64,000 nucleotides of DNA from G963663315 sp965231905 (lineage in GTDB: Bacteria > Pseudomonadota > Gammaproteobacteria > Arenicellales > Poriferihabitantaceae): contig CBDDOO010000002.1 of the NCBI GenBank assembly GCA_965231905.1, positions 62,001-126,000 on the forward strand. Direction: 5' to 3'. The position numbers and the translations under genes were made by a program. The notes below the pieces were generated by a model, which was not told where the DNA came from, ran no database searches, and worked only from the letters and a program-made list of their open reading frames with translations. Of the stretch, positions 9,533 to 18,363 are shown piece by piece; position 1 is the stretch's first letter, and every line of letters begins with the position of its first letter.

Positions 9533-10796
9533 TTAAATGTACGGTTAAGTTGTGTTTTTCCAAGAGTGCTTTTAATTCCTTGACTCTTTTCAATAGATTC
9601 GATTGGTCTCGCACATTCAGATATCGCTCAACGCATGCATTCACATCGATATTGGGATTGAATACAGGTTCGGAGCTTGACAGAAGCTCCAAAGAAGCCC
9701 CCGTGATCCGGGCTAATTCTGTCAGTTCAGTATTTGTATAGAATTCGCTCGGCCACATATCCGACTTATTTTGGTTTGCCTCTGCGGACAACAGTGTAGC
9801 ATTTTCGATGCTGAGCGGATAAAAATAACGGGAAGGCAGCGTATGATCTATTTGCCAAGTGGCTGTTTTTGCTATATCCAATGGAATTTTAGTTTTGAAA
9901 CAACGACTCTGAAAACGGTCAAATAAATCTTTGACATTCAGTTTTTCGTTGCTGTCAGCGATCAGCAGTTCCGCTATTCTTCTCTTGCTGGCGGCCTCAC
10001 GTAACTGTTCGCTTGTTCTTTTCGGATTAAGTTCAGCATTAATCACTGCTTTACAAGCTCTACACTCAATTTGCTTTTCGAGCGGCCCCCAATCAACATG
10101 TCTGGAAAAATCATTATTTGGGAGGATACGACTACATACATTGCACTGTTTCCAATATGATTCTGGTTTTTCTGTGGCTGATCTGAAAAATGCTTTCCAA
10201 AATCGTCGAGCAGGCGTACCTTCTTTGTCTGTTGCTTGTTCGGGCCATGTAGAAAAAGGCAGATCAGCATTCCGTGAATGGGTGAATTTGCAAAATGAGC
10301 AAATCCACCGACAGTCTTTATAAGCGTGGTCGGGGCATAAAAGCTCTTTTCCTATATTCTCGTAATTTCTTATCCCACAGTTTATGCAAGTGTAGGATAT
10401 CCATGCGTCATGGTAAGGGATTCCTTCAATTCTCGGAATGCCGGTCCTGTTTTTTGTTTTTCTCCTGACCATAAAAGTGACATTCAGGTCCTTACGACAC
10501 CAAGCGTGATCGAATTTTTCTCCAACGGAATAATAGGAATTTCCATCGGGGTTTTGCAAAATATAATCTCCCAAACAAATCTCCGCAGTTTTTTGCATCA
10601 ACACAGCGACACCGTATAAATGTAAGGCGTGCTCGCGGCAATACCATCCACAATCTCCTGGTTGAGGTGGCTCTGTATAGATGTGGTTAAGCTCCGGCTT
10701 TACCTTCCGGGAAAGAATATCAGCGAAGTCCATAGTATAATTTCTGCCAAGAGGTGGAAGGGTATAAAGAATTTTGTATAAATGATCGTGGGTCAC
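9522..10796 (-). CDS. HNH endonuclease with zinc-ribbon cysteines, 3' end clipped by IS5
   Basis: 424 residues. Cysteine pairs at C137/C140, C154, C162, C166/C169 and C218/C221 with C245/C248 look like zinc ribbons. The HNH core follows: IDHTLP (D317-H318), N332 and N341...K344 in the pattern DH..LP....N..LL......N..KSD. The last three residues (RNL) and the stop come from the right end of the IS5 element. Without the IS the frame continues as SDETARLLGLKRGH and stops at 8289-8291, overlapping the methyltransferase stop. The natural protein would then be 435 residues. It is the likely restriction partner of the two-domain methyltransferase. Loss of 14 C-terminal residues may or may not inactivate it. 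The start is GTG 10796, or ATG 10733 (Met22). Confidence 0.75.
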   Translation of the reverse strand: MTHDHLYKILYTLPPLGRNYTMDFADILSRKVKPELNHIYTEPPQPGDCGWYCREHALHLYGVAVLMQKTAEICLGDYILQNPDGNSYYSVGEKFDHAWCRKDLNVTFMVRRKTKNRTGIPRIEGIPYHDAWISYTCINCGIRNYENIGKELLCPDHAYKDCRWICSFCKFTHSRNADLPFSTWPEQATDKEGTPARRFWKAFFRSATEKPESYWKQCNVCSRILPNNDFSRHVDWGPLEKQIECRACKAVINAELNPKRTSEQLREAASKRRIAELLIADSNEKLNVKDLFDRFQSRCFKTKIPLDIAKTATWQIDHTLPSRYFYPLSIENATLLSAEANQNKSDMWPSEFYTNTELTELARITGASLELLSSSEPVFNPNIDVNACVERYLNVRDQSNLLKRVKELKALLEKHNLTVHLRNL

Positions 10797-10954
10797 GTTA
10801 GACAGGCGCTTTGTCTCCGAATGGAATAATAAACTGATTCAGTGTAGCGTCCCAGCCCCAGCCTGGAATCGTATACTCAAGAATAGATGCCGGTAAATTG
10901 ATACTTACTTATTAGCTCTGATAGGTGGTCGTACTTTTTTATTTTTCGGTTAAG

Positions 10955-10984
10955 TTGACCCTGTGGGGAGAATACTCTTATAAT
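10955..10984 (+). promoter_or_regulatory. Sigma70 promoter of the ATP synthase operon
   Basis: TTGACC (10955-10960), 18-base spacer, TATAAT (10979-10984). It is the best promoter-like sequence between the accessory island and atpI. Transcription would start near 10991, leaving a leader of about 70 bases before atpI. The rest of the 10797-11063 interval shows only a T-rich run at 10936-10946. Confidence 0.7.
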
Positions 10985-11063
10985 CCGCAGCTTGCCGCCT
11001 CTCATTCTGCCCCGATTTCTGTATTGAGGGAGCGACGCTGAATTGACGCGCAGAGGCGCTATA

Positions 11064-11507
11064 GTGAAGGGCGAAGTACAGACCCTGCGGCAAGGGCTCA
11101 AACAGGCGCTGGTATTACAATGTATTACCACGGTTCTGCTTTTGCTGGTGGTTGCAGTATGGCTGGCATTGGCGGTCAGGGTTGGAGAGGTAGCCTGGTT
11201 TTCTATTGCCTGGGGCAGGTTCGGGAGTACGCTTTATGGGGCATTGCTGGCTTTGGCCGGCACCATCCTGAGCGCCAGGAGCGTAATGCGCGGTTTCGGT
11301 CAGGACACCGATCAGACAGGCTGGTCTGCAATGGGCTCGATTTATGTCGGGTTGCTGAACAAGCTGGTGATAATCGGTGGTGGAATTGCTTTCGGGCTGG
11401 TTTACCTGGAGTTTCAGCCGGTCTGGGTGGTGACGGGTTATATAGTGGTACAAATAGCGGGCGCCGGGGCAATGGTCCAGCGAAGAACCCGGCCCGATTC
11501 CGGGTAA
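11064..11507 (+). CDS. atpI: ATP synthase protein I (AtpI)
   Basis: 147 residues with four predicted membrane segments and an Arg-rich tail (QRRTRPDSG). AtpI-type proteins help assemble the c-ring and are first in the atp operon. I prefer the GTG at 11064, which has AGAGG eight bases upstream. A TTG at 11043 in the same frame would add seven residues. Sequence conservation in this family is low, so the call rests on the membrane pattern plus its position 36 bases before atpB. Confidence 0.8.
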   Translation: MKGEVQTLRQGLKQALVLQCITTVLLLLVVAVWLALAVRVGEVAWFSIAWGRFGSTLYGALLALAGTILSARSVMRGFGQDTDQTGWSAMGSIYVGLLNKLVIIGGGIAFGLVYLEFQPVWVVTGYIVVQIAGAGAMVQRRTRPDSG

Positions 11508-11543
11508 TTGTAAACGGTTTAACGAACAGAAACTTGGATTTAG

Positions 11544-12407
11544 ATGGCATCGTCAGGAACAGTTACCTCGACTGAATTTATTCGGCACCATTTGACCAAT
11601 CTGACCTTTGGGCGTCATGCCGACGGTTCGTGGGGCATGGCTTATACGGGTACGGAAGCCGCCGAAATGGGAGTCATGGCCGTCCATGTGGACAGCCTTT
11701 TCTGGTCATTTGCGCTGGGAGCGCTGTTTTTGGCGATTTTCCGCAGGGTGGCAATCCGGGTAACGGCCGGTGAGCCGGGAATGTTGCAGAATTTTTGCGA
11801 ATGGATTGTTGAATTTATAGATGAAAACGTGCGCGGTTCGTTCACCGCGAAAAATGATCTGGTCGCGCCGATGGCGCTCACCCTGTTTTGCTGGATATTT
11901 CTGATGAATCTGATGGATCTGGTTCCGGTGGAGGTGATCCCGAGATTTCTGGAGTTGTTTGGCGTTCACTTCCAGAAAGTGGTGCCAACCACCGATCCCA
12001 ACATTACCTTTGGCCTCGCATTGAGCATCTTTGCGATGATGATTTACTACAGTATCAGGGTCAAGGGCCCGGTTGGATTCGCGGCGGAACTGACCATGCA
12101 TCCGTTCGAAGCAAAAAACCCGATTTTGAAACTGTTGTTCATACCAGTGAATTTTTTCCTGGAGTTCGTCAGTATGATTTCCAAACCAATTTCTCACTCG
12201 CTGCGTCTGTTCGGCAACATGTATGCTGGCGAGATGATCTTCATTCTGATTTCATTGATGTTCGGCACGGGGGTCATCCTGACCTTGTTCGGTGGCGTTC
12301 TACAGTTCATCTGGGCGGTTTTTCACATACTGGTTATCACCCTGCAAGCCTTTATTTTCATGGTATTGACCATCGTGTATATGGACATGGCCCATCAACA
12401 TCACTAA
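11544..12407 (+). CDS. atpB: F1Fo ATP synthase subunit a
   Basis: 287-residue integral membrane stator subunit forming the proton half-channels against the c-ring. The signature helix ISKPISHSLRLFGNMYAGEMI contains the essential Arg, and the C-terminal helices LQAFIFMVLTIVYMDMA are typical. The N-terminal part (residues 1-60, with HVDSLFWSFALGALF) matches gammaproteobacterial subunit a. It is the second gene of the operon. Confidence 0.97.
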   Translation: MASSGTVTSTEFIRHHLTNLTFGRHADGSWGMAYTGTEAAEMGVMAVHVDSLFWSFALGALFLAIFRRVAIRVTAGEPGMLQNFCEWIVEFIDENVRGSFTAKNDLVAPMALTLFCWIFLMNLMDLVPVEVIPRFLELFGVHFQKVVPTTDPNITFGLALSIFAMMIYYSIRVKGPVGFAAELTMHPFEAKNPILKLLFIPVNFFLEFVSMISKPISHSLRLFGNMYAGEMIFILISLMFGTGVILTLFGGVLQFIWAVFHILVITLQAFIFMVLTIVYMDMAHQHH

Positions 12408-12461
12408 AGACCGGTACTCTTTGACTTTACTTTAATCCAACTTTTATTTTCGGAGATTGAG

Positions 12462-12692
12462 ATGGAACAAGCACTTCTTTACATCGCAGGCGGGATCATG
12501 ATGGGTCTGGGGGCGCTCGGCGCCGCCGTCGGTATCGGTATTCTGGGGGGGCGCTTCCTGGAGGGCGCTGCCCGTCAACCGGAGTTGATTCCAATGCTGC
12601 GTACCCAGTTCTTCATTGTCATGGGTCTGGTTGACGCGGTGCCGATGATTGCGGTGGGTATTGCGATGTACGTTCTTTTTGCGGTTGCATGA
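12462..12692 (+). CDS. atpE: F1Fo ATP synthase subunit c
   Basis: 76-residue hairpin proteolipid. Helix 1 carries the glycine motif GAAVGIGILGG (20-30), the loop has ARQPE (37-41), and helix 2 carries the ion-binding Asp58 in MGLVDAVPM. The sequence is close to E. coli subunit c. The Asp carboxylate and lack of extra polar ligands point to proton rather than sodium coupling. A GGAG-type ribosome binding site lies just upstream, as expected for the subunit made in excess. Confidence 0.98.
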   Translation: MEQALLYIAGGIMMGLGALGAAVGIGILGGRFLEGAARQPELIPMLRTQFFIVMGLVDAVPMIAVGIAMYVLFAVA

Positions 12693-12759
12693 CCTTGGGC
12701 ATCGTGTTTGTTCTTGACGCAATACGATTATTAACGCGATAACAGAGGCTTGAAAAGAG

Positions 12760-13230
12760 ATGAATCTTAATCTCACACTGGCTTTCCAGGTGCTGTTTTT
12801 TATTGGTTTTGTCTGGTTTAGCAAGAAGTTTGTCTGGACCCCGATCATGGGTGCGCTCAATGAACGGAAAACCCGGATTGCCGATGGTCTGGCCGCTGCT
12901 GAAAAAGGCCTTATGGCGGAAGCCGAAGGACACAAGGAGGCTGAAAAAGTGATACTGGAAGCCAAAAATCAGGCTAACGACATCATTGGTAAAGCGGAAA
13001 AGCGCGGCTCTGAACTGGTTGATGAAGCCAGGGGCGTGGCCAAACAGGAAAGCGAACGTATCATGAGCGCCGCCAGGGCCGAGATTGACACCGAGTTGAA
13101 TAAGGCCAAAGACGTCCTGCGTGGTCAGGTAAGTCAGCTTGCAGTGACCGGGGCGCAAAAAATTCTCGGCAGGGAAGTGGATGGGGAAGCCCATGCAGAC
13201 ATACTGGATGATCTGGTCGCGAAGCTCTGA
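12760..13230 (+). CDS. atpF: F1Fo ATP synthase subunit b
   Basis: 156 residues, the same length as E. coli subunit b. It has one N-terminal membrane helix (LTLAFQVLFFIGFVWFSKKFVW), then a long charged dimeric coiled coil rich in Ala, Glu and Lys reaching the delta-binding C-terminus. It links the a/c membrane sector to F1. Confidence 0.97.
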   Translation: MNLNLTLAFQVLFFIGFVWFSKKFVWTPIMGALNERKTRIADGLAAAEKGLMAEAEGHKEAEKVILEAKNQANDIIGKAEKRGSELVDEARGVAKQESERIMSAARAEIDTELNKAKDVLRGQVSQLAVTGAQKILGREVDGEAHADILDDLVAKL

Positions 13231-13250
13231 TACCCGGACGAAAACAGATC

Positions 13251-13787
13251 ATGCCTGCTCAAAGTAATGTTGCCAGACCTTATGCCCAGGCCCTGTTCGA
13301 GCTTGCTCTGGAGCACGATGCCTTGTCTGACTGGGATGATCAGATAAAGCTGCTGGCAGCGGTAGCGGACGACCCTGTCATGGCTGACCTGACTCATGAT
13401 CCCCATATATCATCTACGCTGCTGTCTGCCTTGATCATCGACGTATGTGGCGACAAATTGAATCAGGAAGGAGGAAATCTGGTCAGGCTGCTGGTCAGGA
13501 ATAATCGGGTCAACGCGATTCGTGATATTGCGCAGGCGTATGCGGAACGCAAGGCGGATGCCGAAAAGGTGATCGTAGCGCAAATGACGACCGTGGCCCC
13601 GCTCGATAAGGGTCGGCAGAAACAATTTGCCGAAGCCTTGCAGTCAAAACTGGGGCGAAGTGTCGATCTTGAATTTGAAGTCGATGAAGAGCTCATCGGC
13701 GGCGCCGTAATCAGGGCCGGAGACCGGGTAATAGACGGCTCGATCAAGGCACAACTTGAGCAACTTGGCATGGCTCTGGGCGCTTGA
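13251..13787 (+). CDS. atpH: F1Fo ATP synthase subunit delta
   Basis: 178 residues (E. coli 177). The N-terminal domain begins with ARPYAQALFELA and binds the tip of F1. The C-terminal segment DEELIGGAVIRAGDRVIDGSI is the family signature that contacts subunit b. It is 20 bases after atpF and 50 before atpA. Confidence 0.97.
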   Translation: MPAQSNVARPYAQALFELALEHDALSDWDDQIKLLAAVADDPVMADLTHDPHISSTLLSALIIDVCGDKLNQEGGNLVRLLVRNNRVNAIRDIAQAYAERKADAEKVIVAQMTTVAPLDKGRQKQFAEALQSKLGRSVDLEFEVDEELIGGAVIRAGDRVIDGSIKAQLEQLGMALGA

Positions 13788-13837
13788 TTCGTTACGAGTC
13801 GGGTCCACAGCGCCTTAATACATGAGGAAAATTTAAA

Positions 13838-15385
13838 ATGTCCATCCAATTGAATCCGTCTGAAATCAGCGAACTGATTAAAGATCGAATCAAAAACTTC
13901 GAATCGGTAGCGCAAGCCCGTACAGAAGGCACGATTGTCATGTTGACTGACGGCATTGCCCGTATCCATGGTCTGAGCGAGGCGATGCAGGGTGAGATGC
14001 TTGAATTTCCCGGAAATACCTTTGGTCTTGCCCTGAACCTTGAACAGGATTCGGTGGGTGCGGTGGTGCTCGGTGATTACAAGCACCTTTGTGAAGGGGA
14101 TACGGTCAAATGCACCGGCCGGATTCTTGAAGTTCCGACCGGGGAGTCATTGCTCGGGCGGGTGGTTGATTCACTGGGACATCCGATTGACGGCAAGGGA
14201 CCGATTGAAAACACAGTATCGTCGCCGATTGAAAAGATCGCACCCGGGGTTATCGCCCGGCAGTCGGTGGACCAGCCGGTACAGATTGGTCTGAAGTCGA
14301 TTGATTCGATGGTGCCGATTGGCCGGGGGCAGCGCGAACTGATCATTGGTGATCGACAGACCGGCAAAACGGCGGTGACTATTGACGCCATCATCAACCA
14401 GAAAGATACCGACGTGAAGTGTATCTATGTCGCGATCGGTCAGAAGGCATCCAGTATTGCCGGTGTCGTACGCAAGCTCGAAGAGCATGGCGCAATGGAG
14501 CACACGATTGTGGTTGCCGCATCGGCGTCCAATTCGGCCGCGGAGCAGTTCATCGCGCCTTATGCCGGTTGTGCGATGGGCGAATATTTCCGTGACAAGG
14601 GCGAGGACGCCCTGATCATTTATGATGATCTGACCAAACAGGCTTGGGCTTACCGGCAGATTTCGCTATTGCTGAGACGTCCGCCGGGACGGGAAGCTTA
14701 TCCGGGTGATGTATTTTATCTGCACTCGCGGTTGCTGGAACGGGGAGCGCGAATCAACGCTCAGGAAGTGGAAAAGCTGACCGGCGGAGCGGTCAAGGGG
14801 AAAACCGGCTCGCTGACGGCGATACCGATTATCGAAACCCAGGCCGGCGACGTTTCCGCCTTTGTGCCGACCAATGTAATCTCCATCACCGACGGACAGA
14901 TATTTCTGGAAACCGGCCTGTTCAACGCCGGCATGCGTCCGGCCATCAACGCCGGCTTGTCGGTATCACGGGTAGGGGGCGCCGCCCAGACCGGTATCAT
15001 CAAGAAGCTCGGTGGGGGGATTCGTCTGGCGCTGGCGCAGTATCGTGAGCTCGAAGCCTTCTCCCAATTTGCATCGGACCTCGATGAGGCTACGCGAAAG
15101 CAGCTGGAGAGGGGCGAGCGCGTTATGGAAATGATGAAACAGCCCCAGTATATGCCGATGTCGGTTGCGGAAATGGCGCTTTCATTGTTTGCTGTCAACC
15201 AGGGCTATCTCGATGATGTTGCCGTTGGTGATGTGGTTGCCTTCGAAGGCGCCATGCAGGCTTACGTCAAATCGAATCACGGCGACCTGATTGAGGAAAT
15301 CAATCGGGACAAGGCGTATTCTGATGAAATTGCGGACAGGCTGAGCGCCGCGATTGAGGATTTCAAGAAAAATGGCAGCTGGTAG
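13838..15385 (+). CDS. atpA: F1 ATP synthase subunit alpha
   Basis: 515 residues, regulatory nucleotide-binding subunit of F1. It has a P-loop GDRQTGKTAV near residue 170, the family motif PAINAGLSVSRVGGAAQ near 370 and a C-terminal helical domain. Length and sequence are normal for gammaproteobacteria. An AGGA ribosome binding site precedes the ATG. Confidence 0.98.
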   Translation: MSIQLNPSEISELIKDRIKNFESVAQARTEGTIVMLTDGIARIHGLSEAMQGEMLEFPGNTFGLALNLEQDSVGAVVLGDYKHLCEGDTVKCTGRILEVPTGESLLGRVVDSLGHPIDGKGPIENTVSSPIEKIAPGVIARQSVDQPVQIGLKSIDSMVPIGRGQRELIIGDRQTGKTAVTIDAIINQKDTDVKCIYVAIGQKASSIAGVVRKLEEHGAMEHTIVVAASASNSAAEQFIAPYAGCAMGEYFRDKGEDALIIYDDLTKQAWAYRQISLLLRRPPGREAYPGDVFYLHSRLLERGARINAQEVEKLTGGAVKGKTGSLTAIPIIETQAGDVSAFVPTNVISITDGQIFLETGLFNAGMRPAINAGLSVSRVGGAAQTGIIKKLGGGIRLALAQYRELEAFSQFASDLDEATRKQLERGERVMEMMKQPQYMPMSVAEMALSLFAVNQGYLDDVAVGDVVAFEGAMQAYVKSNHGDLIEEINRDKAYSDEIADRLSAAIEDFKKNGSW

Positions 15386-15423
15386 TCTCGTAATCTGGAC
15401 AGCAGCATTGACGGGAGTTTGTA

Positions 15424-16287
15424 ATGCCAAGCACTAAAGAAATACGGAACCAGATCAAGAGTATCGGCAGTACCCGCAAGATTACCAAGGCGATGGAAAT
15501 GGTCGCCGCCAGCAAAATGCGCCGTGCCCAGAATCGCATGAATGCGGCGCGGCCGTATGCGGATAAAATGCGCGTTGTCGTCTCCCACCTGGCAAACGCG
15601 CATCCTGAATATATGCATCCTTACGTATTTACTCGCGAAGAAGTCAAGGCGGTCGGCTTCATTATCATCTCCAGTGATCGGGGTTTATGCGGTGGCCTGA
15701 ACGTCAATGTTTTCCGCAAGGCGGCGAGCGCAATGGCACAATGGCATGATGACGGGGTGTCGGTCAGGGTCTGCGTTATCGGGAAAAAAGCCAGCGCCTT
15801 TTTCAAGCGGTATAATGCCGAAGTGATCAGCGAAGTCACGGACCTTGGCGACGCGCCCGAGTTGAACACACTGATTGGCGCCACCAAGGTACTGATGGAT
15901 GGTTATCTGGACGGCCAGGTAGACCGGGTATTTGTGGTCAGCAATGAATTTGTAAATACCATGACCCAGTCTCCTCATGTCGAGCAGTTGATACCGATTG
16001 TGCCGAGTGAAGAGCGGGAGCTCAAACATTACTGGGACTATATTTACGAACCGGACTCAAAAGAAGTGATTGATTTTCTGATGTCGCGTTATGTCGAGTC
16101 GCTCGTTTATCAGTCTGTGGCAGAAAATTCCGCTTGTGAACAGGCGGCCAGAATGGTGGCGATGAAAGCAGCCACGGATAACGCAGGTAACCTGATTGAT
16201 GATTTGCAGTTGGTCTATAACAAGGCCAGACAGGCTGCGATCACGCAGGAGCTGTCGGAAATTGTGGGTGGCGCCGCAGCGGTTTGA
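15424..16287 (+). CDS. atpG: F1 ATP synthase subunit gamma
   Basis: 287 residues, the rotor shaft of F1. It has N-terminal KEIRNQIKSIGSTRKITKAMEMVAASKMRRAQ and the C-terminal signature MKAATDNAGNLIDDLQLVYNKARQAAITQEL in shortened form, the two helices of the rotating coiled coil. E. coli AtpG has 287 residues. Confidence 0.98.
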   Translation: MPSTKEIRNQIKSIGSTRKITKAMEMVAASKMRRAQNRMNAARPYADKMRVVVSHLANAHPEYMHPYVFTREEVKAVGFIIISSDRGLCGGLNVNVFRKAASAMAQWHDDGVSVRVCVIGKKASAFFKRYNAEVISEVTDLGDAPELNTLIGATKVLMDGYLDGQVDRVFVVSNEFVNTMTQSPHVEQLIPIVPSEERELKHYWDYIYEPDSKEVIDFLMSRYVESLVYQSVAENSACEQAARMVAMKAATDNAGNLIDDLQLVYNKARQAAITQELSEIVGGAAAV

Positions 16288-16355
16288 CCGCGGCCGGATG
16301 ATTGAAGACACGCAAGCACAAGAAATTGAACTATTAATAGAGGGCTTTTCGAACC

Positions 16356-17756
16356 ATGAGTTCAGGAAATATCGTAGAAATCATCGGCGCGGTGGTAGAT
16401 GTCCAGTTCCCCCGTGACACAGTACCCAAAGTGTATCATGCGCTGAAAATAGATGAAGCAGGTTTGACCCTGGAAGTTCAGCAGCAAATGGGAGACGGCG
16501 TGGTGCGATGTATCGCCATGGGATCTTCCGATGGCCTGAAACGCGGTGTTGAAGTCAACAACACCGGCGTACCCATATCGGTCCCGGTTGGAGAAGGTAC
16601 CCTGGGACGAATCATGGACGTGCTGGGTGAACCGGTTGATGAGCGTGGTGAGATCCAGTCAGACAAGCGCATGCCGATCCACCGTCCCGCTCCCACCTAC
16701 GAAGAACAGGCAGCCAGCGTTGAGTTGCTGGAAACCGGGATCAAGGTGGTTGATCTGATCATGCCGATTGCCAAAGGCGGCAAGATCGGGCTGTTCGGTG
16801 GGGCGGGTGTGGGTAAAACCGTTACCCTGCTGGAATTGATCAACAATATTGCAACGGCCCACAGTGGTTTGTCGGTATTCGCCGGGGTAGGGGAACGGAC
16901 CCGGGAAGGTAATGATTTCTACCACGAGATGCAGGAGGCGGGCGTGGTCAATGTCGAGCGCCCCGAACAGTCGAAAGTGGCCATGGTATATGGTCAGATG
17001 AATGAGCCTCCGGGCAACCGGCTGCGGGTGGCGTTATCCGGGTTGACCATGGCGGAACATTTCCGCGACGAAGGCCGGGATGTTCTGATGTTTATCGACA
17101 ATATCTATCGTTATACCCTGGCCGGGACTGAAGTTTCGGCGCTGCTTGGGCGAATGCCTTCCGCGGTCGGTTATCAACCAACCCTGGCGGATGAAATGGG
17201 GGCGCTGCAAGAGCGCATTACTTCCACCAGGGACGGTTCGATTACCTCGTTCCAGGCGGTCTATGTGCCTGCGGACGACCTGACTGACCCATCGCCCGCA
17301 ACCACGTTCGCGCACCTTGACGCAACCCTGGTACTTTCCCGACAGGTCGCGGAGCTGGGTATTTATCCGGCAGTGGACCCATTGGATTCGACTTCCCGGT
17401 TACTGGACCCCCTGGTCATCGGCAATGAACATTACGCCGCGGCCCGCGCTGTACAGGGTACGCTGCAACGCTACAAGGAGCTGCAGGATATCATTGCGAT
17501 CCTGGGGATGGATGAATTGTCAGAAGAAGACAAGCAGGCGGTAGGCCGCGCGCGGCGTATGCAGCGTTTCCTGTCCCAGCCATTTACCGTGGCGCAGACG
17601 TTTACAGGGACACCGGGAAAATATGTGACGCTGAAAGACACCATCAAGGCTTTCCAGGGCATTGCCAACGGCGAGTACGATCATCTGCCGGAGCAGGCCT
17701 TCTATATGGTCGGCGGGATTGATGAGGCGATCAAAAAGGCCAAAGAGTTAAGCTAG
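16356..17756 (+). CDS. atpD: F1 ATP synthase subunit beta
   Basis: 466 residues, catalytic subunit. P-loop GGAGVGKT near residue 150, catalytic Glu in GVGERTREGND, the family signature PAVDPLDSTSR near residue 340, and the DELSEEDK segment in the C-terminal domain. No unusual residues at catalytic positions. Confidence 0.98.
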   Translation: MSSGNIVEIIGAVVDVQFPRDTVPKVYHALKIDEAGLTLEVQQQMGDGVVRCIAMGSSDGLKRGVEVNNTGVPISVPVGEGTLGRIMDVLGEPVDERGEIQSDKRMPIHRPAPTYEEQAASVELLETGIKVVDLIMPIAKGGKIGLFGGAGVGKTVTLLELINNIATAHSGLSVFAGVGERTREGNDFYHEMQEAGVVNVERPEQSKVAMVYGQMNEPPGNRLRVALSGLTMAEHFRDEGRDVLMFIDNIYRYTLAGTEVSALLGRMPSAVGYQPTLADEMGALQERITSTRDGSITSFQAVYVPADDLTDPSPATTFAHLDATLVLSRQVAELGIYPAVDPLDSTSRLLDPLVIGNEHYAAARAVQGTLQRYKELQDIIAILGMDELSEEDKQAVGRARRMQRFLSQPFTVAQTFTGTPGKYVTLKDTIKAFQGIANGEYDHLPEQAFYMVGGIDEAIKKAKELS

Positions 17757-17772
17757 AGCCCGGTATAAGTCA

Positions 17773-18195
17773 ATGTCTACCATACAAGTTGAAATCGTCA
17801 GCGCCGAACAACCGATCTGGGGTGGTCAGGGCACGATGGTGTTTGCTCCGGGAATCCAGGGTGAACTGGGTATTGCACCGCAGCACGCCCCGTTGATTAC
17901 CCGGCTCAAGGCCGGCGATGTCCGGGTTGAGCAGGAAAGCGGTGAACAACTGTTTTTCTTTATTACAGGCGGACTTCTGGAAGTCCAGCCGTATCTGGTT
18001 ACGGTATTGTCCGATACCGCAATGCGGGCGGACGACCTGGATGAGTCTGCCGCCCAGGAAGCGATGAAAAAGGCAGAAGAAAAACTGAAGGAGACATCTA
18101 TGGATGATCAGGATTATGCGGATATGAAAGCGGAACTGGCGGCTTACGCGGCCCAGATCCGAGCCATAGACAAACTGAAGAAACTCCGGGACTGA
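17773..18195 (+). CDS. atpC: F1 ATP synthase subunit epsilon
   Basis: 140 residues (E. coli 139). The N-terminal beta-sandwich begins TIQVEIVSAEQPIWGG and is followed by an inhibitory two-helix C-terminal domain (AAQEAMKKAEEKLKE...AQIRAIDKLKKLRD). It is last in the operon. In many relatives glmU follows atp; here an insertion sequence follows 100 bases later. No clear rho-independent terminator is visible. Confidence 0.97.
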   Translation: MSTIQVEIVSAEQPIWGGQGTMVFAPGIQGELGIAPQHAPLITRLKAGDVRVEQESGEQLFFFITGGLLEVQPYLVTVLSDTAMRADDLDESAAQEAMKKAEEKLKETSMDDQDYADMKAELAAYAAQIRAIDKLKKLRD

Positions 18196-18363
18196 CGGTC
18201 TGCCTTGCTGCCTGTCTACAGGCGCCCCGTCATCGTCACAGCCTGTGTTTCATAGAAGCTGGCTCAGAGCAGCATGAGCGAGCGAGCGAGCGTTTTCCAA
18301 TCCAGAGATGAGCCTGAGGGGGCAGTATTTTGTGAGTCTATTGATCGACATTGAGAGTGGTTG

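Noticed and set aside
18278..18294. Short GAGC tetranucleotide run after atpC
   Set aside because: Only four units, outside any coding start; no sign of a contingency role.
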